From Sphingobium trunci (GTDB lineage Bacteria; Pseudomonadota; Alphaproteobacteria; Sphingomonadales; Sphingomonadaceae): a DNA stretch of 64,000 nucleotides. The translations under genes were made by a program, and so were the position numbers. The notes beneath the pieces were generated by a model. The model saw only the letters and a program-made list of their open reading frames with translations. It had not been told where the DNA came from and searched no databases. Positions 56,537 through 64,000 of this stretch are shown in pieces (the stretch's first letter is position 1; every line of letters starts with the position of its first letter). The stretch spans positions 1 to 64,000 of the forward strand of contig NZ_JAKUJY010000021.1 in assembly GCF_022664535.1 (NCBI RefSeq), read 5' to 3'.

Positions 56537-57049
56537 TCAGATCATCCGCCGCAGCACGCCGTCCTTCAGGATGAAATGATGGCGTAGCGCCGCCAATATA
56601 TGCACGCCGATCAGCGCGGCCCAGGCAAAGGCCATCACTTCATGCCCTTCGCCTGACAGTCCGACGATCGCATCGCCCTTCGACACGGCGAATTTCGGCA
56701 CATCGAACAGGAAGAACCAGTTCAGCGGCCGGTCGCCCGCCGAAACCATGATCCAGCCGCTGAGCGGCATCAGCAGCATGAAGGCGTAGAACAGGAAGTG
56801 CGTTGCATGCGCCACGCCCTTTTCCCAGCCCGGCATTTCCGGCGGCAGGGGCGGCGCCCTGTGGGCCAGCCGCCACAGCAGCCGCGCGACCGTCAGCGCC
56901 AGCACCGTCAGCCCGACGGATTTGTGCACCGGCATCACCTTCCATTCCCTCGGCAGGGCGTCATGCGCGAAGCCCAGGAAGAGATTGAAGAAAATGAGGA
57001 TCGCCGTGATCCAGTGCAGCGCGCGGGCAACGGAACTGTAGCGATCCAT
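56537..57049 (-). CDS. Cytochrome b561
   Basis: A 170-residue inner-membrane di-heme protein that passes electrons between quinol and acceptors. Four transmembrane helices are visible, and heme-ligand histidines occur in RALHWITAILI near 14, MPVHKSVGL near 44, and the C-terminal HEVMAFAWAALIGVHILAALRHH region around 138-160. I prefer the ATG at 57049, which has GGGGAGGA at a normal distance; an ATG at 57055 is too close to it. It lies just downstream of acs on the same strand. Confidence 0.9.
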   Translation of the reverse strand: MDRYSSVARALHWITAILIFFNLFLGFAHDALPREWKVMPVHKSVGLTVLALTVARLLWRLAHRAPPLPPEMPGWEKGVAHATHFLFYAFMLLMPLSGWIMVSAGDRPLNWFFLFDVPKFAVSKGDAIVGLSGEGHEVMAFAWAALIGVHILAALRHHFILKDGVLRRMI

Positions 57050-57067
57050 CAACATATCCTCCCCGGT

Positions 57068-59011
<1,944 letters not shown>

Positions 59012-59190
59012 GCAGCATCCTTTCCTTGCGAAACCTCGCTTTGCCGATCTTCTAGAGGGGGAATGCGAGGACCGGAAGCGCGGATTGGGGCGCTTTGCCA
59101 CAGTTTCCACCAATATCGGCGGGCGATTAAGCAGCATCACGCCATTTGCCGCTTTTCGGCCGGGGCCAGTCGGCCTAACAGGAGGGGAAT

Positions 59191-59862
59191 ATGTGGCAAC
59201 TCTTCCAATTTCCGCTCTGCCCCTTTTCCCGCAAGGTCCGCCTGCTGCTCGGTGAAAAAGGCGTGGGCTACGACCTGACCCGCGAATCGCCCTGGGAGGG
59301 GCGCGACGAGTTTCTCGATCTGAACCCGGCGGGCACGACCCCGGTGATGGTGGATGAGGAAAAGGGCATCACCCTGATCGACAGCCAGGCGATCTGCGAA
59401 TATTTCGAGGAGACGGTCGAAAAATTCCCGCTGATTTCCGGCACGGCGGCCGGCCGGGCGGAAGTGCGCCGCCTGACCGCCTTCTTCGACCAGAATTTCT
59501 ACGGCGACGTCGTGGGGCCGCTGCTGCACGAACGGATGAAGAAGCGCCTGATCGAGCGCGCGCCGCCGGATGCGCGAGTGCTGCGGGAGGCTATGAAGCG
59601 CGCCAACATCCATATGGATTATATGGATTATCTGCTGGACCATCGCAGCTGGATGGCGGGGGGGACGATGAGCCTCGCCGATATCGCGGCGGCGGCGCAT
59701 CTGTCGGTTGCGGATTATCTGGGCGGCATCGACTGGGCCGGCCATGAAACGGTGAAGCGCTGGTATGCGGGCTTCAAGTCGCGACCGTCCTTCCGCCCGC
59801 TCTTGTCGGAACGGATGGAGGTCATCACGCCGCCGCCCCATTATGAGAAGCCCGACTTCTGA
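59191..59862 (+). CDS. Glutathione S-transferase family protein
   Basis: A 223-residue two-domain protein: an N-terminal thioredoxin fold starting [20 protein letters not shown], where the CPFS motif resembles the active cysteine of omega/beta-like GSTs, then [12 protein letters not shown] and the glutathione gamma-Glu binding [11 protein letters not shown] near 67-77, and a helical C-terminal domain from about 88. GGAGGGG precedes the ATG. The substrate is unknown. It is divergent from acs with about 180 bases between. Confidence 0.87.
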   Translation: MWQLFQFPLCPFSRKVRLLLGEKGVGYDLTRESPWEGRDEFLDLNPAGTTPVMVDEEKGITLIDSQAICEYFEETVEKFPLISGTAAGRAEVRRLTAFFDQNFYGDVVGPLLHERMKKRLIERAPPDARVLREAMKRANIHMDYMDYLLDHRSWMAGGTMSLADIAAAAHLSVADYLGGIDWAGHETVKRWYAGFKSRPSFRPLLSERMEVITPPPHYEKPDF

Positions 59863-59919
59863 AGCGTTTTCACGTTGAGCGAAACGCTCCTGTTCATTTG
59901 TGCCGCTTTTTCCGAGCCA

Positions 59920-59937
59920 TTGACCGTCAACGGTCAA
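59920..59937. terminator. Hairpin between convergent GST and GGDEF genes
   Basis: TTGACCG at 59920-59926 and CGGTCAA at 59931-59937 form a perfect stem with a four-base loop, extended by CC/GG pairs past a mismatch. It lies in the short convergent gap and could end both transcripts, though no long T-run follows. Confidence 0.4.
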
Positions 59938-59958
59938 CGGGAAAATCCCCAAGCGGGA

Positions 59959-61125
59959 TCAATCCGTCTCGGCCGCCAGATAGACGCGGTTGCGGCCATG
60001 CTCCTTGGCCAGATAGAGCGCCCGGTCGGCGGCTTTCAGCGCGGCGCGGGGATCCTCATAGGCCATCATGTTGGCGACGCCCGCGGAAAAGCTGACGCGC
60101 TCCATCCGCTCGCCATTGGTGCGGTTGACCAGGCTGCGCGTCGACAGGTCCTGCCGCACCGCATCGACCGCCTCGCAGGCTTCGGCCGCCGTCTTGCCGC
60201 GGAACAGCATGACGAACTCCTCGCCGCCATGGCGGGCGACGTGGCAGCGGTCGTCGCTGATCTTGGCCAGCAGCCCGGCAACGAATTTCAGCACCCGGTC
60301 GCCGGTGTCATGGCCATGCGTGTCGTTGATGACCTTGAAATGGTCGATGTCGCAAAAGGCGACGGACAGTGCCTCGTCCTCATCCTGCGCCAGCTTGACC
60401 TCTTCGCGCAGCACGCTTTCGAAGGCGCGGCGGTTGGGCAGGCCGGTCAGATGGTCGTGCTCGGCCGCCCGGCGCGCGCTTTCCAGGTTGGATTTCAGAA
60501 GCTGCGTCTGTTTCTGATTGTCGCGCAGCTGGTTTTCGACCTGCCGCGTCTTTTCGACCATCGACCGGGTCAGCGCCACCAGGCGCGACAGGATTGGCTG
60601 ATTGTCGGAACCGGCCGCCAGACCCTTCACCTCTTCCTGCAGGGCGGCGCCATAGTCCTTGGCGGAATTGCGCGATTCGGTCATCAGGCCGGTGAATTGC
60701 GACAGATTTTCCTCGACCTTGTCGAGCATGGAGGCCAGCGCCTCGGGCGTTATGTCATCGCTGCGCTGTTCGGCGGCGGCGGTTTCGATCCAGCCGTTGG
60801 TGATCTTGCCGCGCTCCGCCAGCACCGCCCTGATCGCCTTTTCCATGCCGATATGCGCGCCGGTCAGATAATCGAGCGCCACGCTGAAGTTGAGCGGTGT
60901 CAGGTCCAGATCATGGGCGAAAAGGAAATCGCCGATATCCTCATAGAGCTTGCGCCGCCGGCTGACTTCCCGGCTCGCCGAACTGCCGGCGCGGGCGCGC
61001 TGCGGTTCTTCCTCCTCCTCCGTCGCAATCTCGTCGCTTTTGCCCGAAAAGCCCCGTGCCCACCGCGCCAGCCGGTCGGTCAGCCCATGTTGCGGATTGG
61101 CCGCGGAAGAAGATGCCCCAGTCAT
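59959..61125 (-). CDS. GGDEF-domain diguanylate cyclase
   Basis: Expected to make cyclic di-GMP. The 388-residue cytosolic protein has a charged N-terminus, an uncharacterised helical region (about 55-210) ending in a coiled coil, and a C-terminal GGDEF domain: DHLTGLPNRRAFE near 222, FCDIDHFKVINDTHGHDTGD near 262 and the active loop RHGGEEF near 297. GGEEF keeps catalytic residues. The residues before it (DRCHVAR) lack the RxxD inhibitory site, so product inhibition is unlikely. No membrane segment is present. Confidence 0.92.
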   Translation of the reverse strand: MTGASSSAANPQHGLTDRLARWARGFSGKSDEIATEEEEEPQRARAGSSASREVSRRRKLYEDIGDFLFAHDLDLTPLNFSVALDYLTGAHIGMEKAIRAVLAERGKITNGWIETAAAEQRSDDITPEALASMLDKVEENLSQFTGLMTESRNSAKDYGAALQEEVKGLAAGSDNQPILSRLVALTRSMVEKTRQVENQLRDNQKQTQLLKSNLESARRAAEHDHLTGLPNRRAFESVLREEVKLAQDEDEALSVAFCDIDHFKVINDTHGHDTGDRVLKFVAGLLAKISDDRCHVARHGGEEFVMLFRGKTAAEACEAVDAVRQDLSTRSLVNRTNGERMERVSFSAGVANMMAYEDPRAALKAADRALYLAKEHGRNRVYLAAETD

Positions 61126-61203
61126 GCTCGCTAGAACGGATGTCGTCGAACAAGGTTAAGGCCGCTCCGGACGAAAAGCGCCAAGCCCTTGATTCGGAGC
61201 TCT

Positions 61204-62085
61204 TTATATATTTGCGCTGATCAGCCAGTCACGGAAAATCCGCACCGCGCGGGTCTGGAGCGCGCGGGGGCGGCAGACGAAATAATAGCGATAGGGGCTT
61301 TCCACCCGCGTCGACGGGAACAGCCGTACCAGCCGCGAATCCTGCGCGTCCTTATAATGGCTGGCATGCATCACGGCGATGCCCAGTCCCTGGGCCGCCG
61401 CCTCCAGCATCAGCTGACCGGAATCATAATTGTCGATCGCCAGCGGTTGCAGGTCCGGCAGCCCGATCGCCTCCTTCCACGCGTCGAACGCCAGCGCCAT
61501 GTCGCGATGCAGCAGCACCGTATGATTGGCCAGCTCCTGCGGTGCCGTCAGGGCATGGGGCGGTTCCAGCAAGGTCTTGCGCCCAATCAGATAGACCTCG
61601 TCATGGTCCAGCTCATGGGCATAGAGCGCCGGGTCGATATCCTTCGCCAGCACGATGGCCGCGTCCAGTCCCTCGCCCAGCCGCGCCACGGCATAAGGTG
61701 TCGTTTCGATATCGATATGAAGCTGCGGATGCCGCTGGCGCAGCGCCCCCAGATGCGGGAAGATGCGCTGGGTCGCGAACAGCGGCAGCACCGCCAGCCG
61801 CAGCCGCAGCTGGTTGCCGCCGCTCTGGATATTCTCCAGCGCCTGGCTCAGCGAATCGAGTGCGGGCGCGATATCGTCCAGCAGACGCTGGCCATCGACA
61901 TTGATTTCCAGCGCCTGATGCTTCCGGTCGAACAAGGGACGGCCGATGAATCGCTCCAGCGCCTGGACCCTGCGGCTCAAGGCCGGAGTCGAAAGCGCAA
62001 GTTCCTCCGCCGCTGCCTTGACAGAGCCAAGGCGGGCGACCTGAACAAAGGCTTCCAGGGCCGTAAGAGGCGGTAATCTACGCAT
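61204..62085 (-). CDS. LysR family transcriptional regulator (GcvA-like)
   Basis: A 293-residue regulator with an N-terminal winged helix-turn-helix (MRRLPPLTALEAFVQVARLG, SVKAAAEELALSTPALSRRV near 21-40) and a LysR effector domain. The start and spacing resemble the GcvA subgroup. LysR proteins usually control a divergent gene; the divergent neighbour is the Cdc48-type ATPase more than 370 bases away, with a perfect palindrome in the gap. Target and ligand unknown. Confidence 0.9.
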   Translation of the reverse strand: MRRLPPLTALEAFVQVARLGSVKAAAEELALSTPALSRRVQALERFIGRPLFDRKHQALEINVDGQRLLDDIAPALDSLSQALENIQSGGNQLRLRLAVLPLFATQRIFPHLGALRQRHPQLHIDIETTPYAVARLGEGLDAAIVLAKDIDPALYAHELDHDEVYLIGRKTLLEPPHALTAPQELANHTVLLHRDMALAFDAWKEAIGLPDLQPLAIDNYDSGQLMLEAAAQGLGIAVMHASHYKDAQDSRLVRLFPSTRVESPYRYYFVCRPRALQTRAVRIFRDWLISANI

Positions 62086-62245
62086 AAGCAGTCAATTTCA
62101 TCCGGCCGGTCCGCTGCGACGCATCATTGCATGTTTTTCCAACGACGCGCGGGCCGGCTCTCCAGCATCCTCATTCCTGATACTGGGCCACTCAGCAGGA
62201 AAAAGGGGGACTTGGCAAGATGCAAAAAATGCAACTCCTGGATTT

Positions 62246-62263
62246 TTTTCGCACTTGCGAAAA
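62246..62263. promoter_or_regulatory. Perfect 18-base palindrome, candidate LysR operator
   Basis: TTTTCGCA-CT-TGCGAAAA is a perfect inverted repeat with the T-N11-A arrangement of LysR-family sites (TTCGC-N4-GCGAA). It is about 160 bases upstream of the LysR gene start and about 195 upstream of the Cdc48 gene. Confidence 0.45.
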
Positions 62264-62321
62264 TACATGCCGCACCGCACATAGGAAAGGCCTTTCAGGC
62301 ATCCTCTCCTATAAACTTTTC

Positions 62322-62350
62322 GGGTCGGCCTTCGGGCTGGCCCTTTTTTT
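62322..62350 (+). terminator. Rho-independent terminator without an upstream gene
   Basis: GGGTCGGCC at 62322-62330 pairs with GGCTGGCCC at 62335-62343 (two G-U pairs) around a TTCG tetraloop, followed by seven Ts. It lies on the plus strand about 108 bases before the Cdc48 start, and no plus-strand gene ends before it. Confidence 0.7.
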
Positions 62351-62457
62351 CTTCTGCCCGGGTCATTTTTTATTCGGTCCGGCGAAGATCGCGCCCCCTT
62401 TCCCTTGTCCCTGGCGTTACCTATCTCGTTACGCAGCGACAAGAATGGGGAAGCCCA

Positions 62458-64000
62458 GTGGCCGAGGAAGAAACCGCAGGACGCAGGATACAGGTGGCCA
62501 ACGCCCGGCCGGAAGATGCGGGGCGCGGCCTTGCGCGACTGCCGCTGGCGGTGATGGCGGAGCTTCATCTGACCGAAGGCGATATCATCGAAATCATGGG
62601 CAAGCGGCCCACGCCTGCGCGCGTGGTGCGGCCTTACAAGGAAGATGAAGGGTTGGACGTGCTGCGCCTCGACGGGCTTCAGCGCGCCAATGCCGGGGTC
62701 GGATCGGGCGACTTCGTGGCGATCCGCAAGCTCGACCCGCGTCCTGCGCAACGCGTCGTCTTCGCGCCTGCACAAAATAATTTGCGGCTGCAGGGCAATC
62801 CGGACGCGCTCAAAAGGGTGTTCTTCGCGCGGCCGCTGACGGCGGGAGATATCGTCGCCACCGCGGGGCAGCAACAGGTGCCGCCCGGCGACATGCCGCC
62901 CCAGCTTCGCCAGATGCTGGCCGCGCCCGCCTATGCCCTGCAGGAAATCCGCCTGGTTGTGGTATCGACCCTGCCCAAGGGCTTCGTGGTGATCGATGCC
63001 GATACCGAGATCGAGTTGCGCGCCGAATATGAGGAGCCGCGCGAATCGCGCCGGGCCGACGTCACCTATGACGATGTCGGCGGCATGGCCGAAGCCATCG
63101 ACCAGTTGCGCGAAATGGTCGAACTGCCGCTGCGCTATCCCGAACTGTTCGAGCGGCTGGGCGTCGATCCGCCCAAGGGCGTGCTGCTCCACGGCTCGCC
63201 GGGGACGGGCAAGACGCGCCTCGCCCGCGCGGTCGCCAATGAATCGGACGCCGAATTCTTCCTGATCAACGGGCCGGAGATCATGGGTTCGGCCTATGGC
63301 GAGTCGGAAAAGCAGCTGCGCGAGATTTTCGAGGCGGCGGCGAAGGCCGCCCCGTCGATCCTGTTCATCGACGAGATCGACTCGATCGCACCCAAGCGCG
63401 GCAATGTGACCGGCGAGACGGAAAAGCGGCTTGTCGCCCAGTTGCTGACGCTGATGGACGGGCTGGAACCGCGCACCAATCTGGTCGTCATCGCCGCCAC
63501 CAACCGGCCCGAGGCGATCGACGAGGCGCTGCGTCGTCCCGGCCGTTTCGATCGCGAAATCATCGTCGGTGTCCCCGACGAGCGGGGCAGGCGGGAGATT
63601 CTGGGCATCCACACCCGCGGCATGCCCCTGGCCGACAAGGTCGATCTCGTCGAACTGGCGCGCATGACCTATGGCTTTGTCGGCGCCGATCTGGCCGCGC
63701 TGACCCGCGAGGCCGCGATCGAGGCGGTGCGCCGCTTCATGCCGCGCCTTAATCGGGAGGAAGGGACGATCCCGCCGGACGTGCTGGAGGAACTCTCCGT
63801 CACGCGGGAGGATTTCATGGCCGCGATCAAGCGTGTCCAGCCCTCCGCCATGCGCGAGGTGATGGTGCAGGCGCCCAATATCGGCTGGTCCGATATCGGC
63901 GGCCTGGACGACGCGCAGATGCGGTTGAAGGAGGGGGTGGAGCTGCCGCTCAAGGACCCCGACGCCTTCCGCCGCATCGGCATCCGCCCGGCCAAGGGCT
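62458..64000 (+). CDS. Cdc48/VCP-type AAA ATPase, 5' part
   Basis: The frame is open from a GTG at 62458 (GGGGAAG five bases upstream) to the window edge, at least 514 codons, so the gene is cut off. It has an N-terminal Cdc48 double-psi barrel (QVANARPEDAGRGLARLPL, residues 12-30), then D1 AAA domain with Walker A GSPGTGKT near 245, Walker B LFIDEIDSIAPKRG near 303, and FDREIIVGVPDERGR near 362. The second domain begins WSDIGGLDDAQMRLKEGV near 480. This is the archaeal/eukaryotic-style unfoldase plan, found also in some bacteria. It probably unfolds proteins for degradation or disassembly. Confidence 0.92.
   Translation, partial: MAEEETAGRRIQVANARPEDAGRGLARLPLAVMAELHLTEGDIIEIMGKRPTPARVVRPYKEDEGLDVLRLDGLQRANAGVGSGDFVAIRKLDPRPAQRVVFAPAQNNLRLQGNPDALKRVFFARPLTAGDIVATAGQQQVPPGDMPPQLRQMLAAPAYALQEIRLVVVSTLPKGFVVIDADTEIELRAEYEEPRESRRADVTYDDVGGMAEAIDQLREMVELPLRYPELFERLGVDPPKGVLLHGSPGTGKTRLARAVANESDAEFFLINGPEIMGSAYGESEKQLREIFEAAAKAAPSILFIDEIDSIAPKRGNVTGETEKRLVAQLLTLMDGLEPRTNLVVIAATNRPEAIDEALRRPGRFDREIIVGVPDERGRREILGIHTRGMPLADKVDLVELARMTYGFVGADLAALTREAAIEAVRRFMPRLNREEGTIPPDVLEELSVTREDFMAAIKRVQPSAMREVMVQAPNIGWSDIGGLDDAQMRLKEGVELPLKDPDAFRRIGIRPAKG

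Larger units (their letters stand above)
62086..62457. other. Intergenic region between the LysR and Cdc48 genes
   Basis: This 372-base divergent gap has no convincing protein gene. From about 62210 to 62400 it is markedly AT-richer than its flanks. It contains a direct repeat of ATGCAA at 62220-62235, a perfect palindrome at 62246-62263, and a plus-strand terminator-like hairpin with T-run at 62322-62350. A plus-strand frame through it is most likely not coding, as it fails to match typical codon use. A short transcript ending at the hairpin is possible. Confidence 0.45.

Noticed and set aside
62098..63612. A 504-codon minus-strand frame opposite the Cdc48 gene
   Set aside because: The plus-strand frame has complete Walker motifs; the antisense frame has none.

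Overview
The window is high-GC chromosomal DNA from an alphaproteobacterium. Gene content and protein style point to Sphingomonadaceae, most likely Sphingobium or a close relative: a 1003-residue TonB receptor, a sphingomonad-type L-rhamnose cluster, the Rrf2-led suf operon, a psp operon, and many ATGA start/stop overlaps. It looks like ordinary core genome. I see no rRNA, tRNA, CRISPR array, insertion sequence or prophage.

Layout. 1-8.4 kb: acyl-CoA synthetase, a small lipoprotein, the glyoxalase pair gloA-gloB, a SIMPL-family gene destroyed by an internal deletion, a membrane-anchored helix-hairpin-helix protein, and divergent purD/xseA whose 5' ends nearly touch, followed by a DUF2093 protein and an M23 peptidase. 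8.4-19.5 kb: an orphan TonB receptor, clpB, an M28 aminopeptidase, a two-domain M16 peptidase and a small unknown protein. 19.5-29.5 kb: a MarR regulator, then a divergent L-rhamnose regulon. The leftward arm is IclR regulator, L-rhamnose 1-dehydrogenase, lutA, lutB, lutC. The rightward arm is L-rhamnonate dehydratase, diketo-deoxyrhamnonate hydrolase, keto-deoxyrhamnonate dehydrogenase, rhamnonolactonase, rhaT. Together they encode uptake of L-rhamnose, its non-phosphorylative conversion to pyruvate plus L-lactate, and LutABC oxidation of the L-lactate to a second pyruvate.

29.5-36 kb: a small secreted protein, the leftward tol-pal operon (ybgC-tolQ-tolR-tolA-tolB-pal) ending in a strong terminator, and a 3-hydroxyacyl-CoA dehydrogenase. 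35.7-39.5 kb: pspF divergent from a sigma-54 promoter that drives a small membrane protein, pspA, pspB, pspC and three further PspB-like single-span coiled-coil proteins, closed by a terminator. 39.4-44.5 kb: sufE, a lipoprotein, gamma-glutamyltransferase, pyrD, a possible small structured RNA with its own terminator, and an AraC regulator. 44.6-50.8 kb: the suf operon (Rrf2 regulator, sufB, two unknown genes, sufC, sufD, sufS, sufT, sufA), preceded by a Fur-like palindrome and interrupted after sufB by a palindromic repeat.

50.8-64 kb: an NAD-dependent epimerase-like protein, a 51-residue gene, a DMT exporter coupled to threonine aldolase, ilvE, a hairpin-rich spacer, a ubiquinone-type hydroxylase, cytochrome b561, acetyl-CoA synthetase, a glutathione transferase, a GGDEF protein, a LysR regulator and the 5' part of a Cdc48-type AAA ATPase that runs off the right edge.

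The most unusual items are the coupling of L-rhamnose dehydrogenase with LutABC, the extended psp operon, the candidate small RNA at about 43.39-43.49 kb, and the SIMPL deletion remnant. All functions are inferred by reading the translated sequence; no database search was run.
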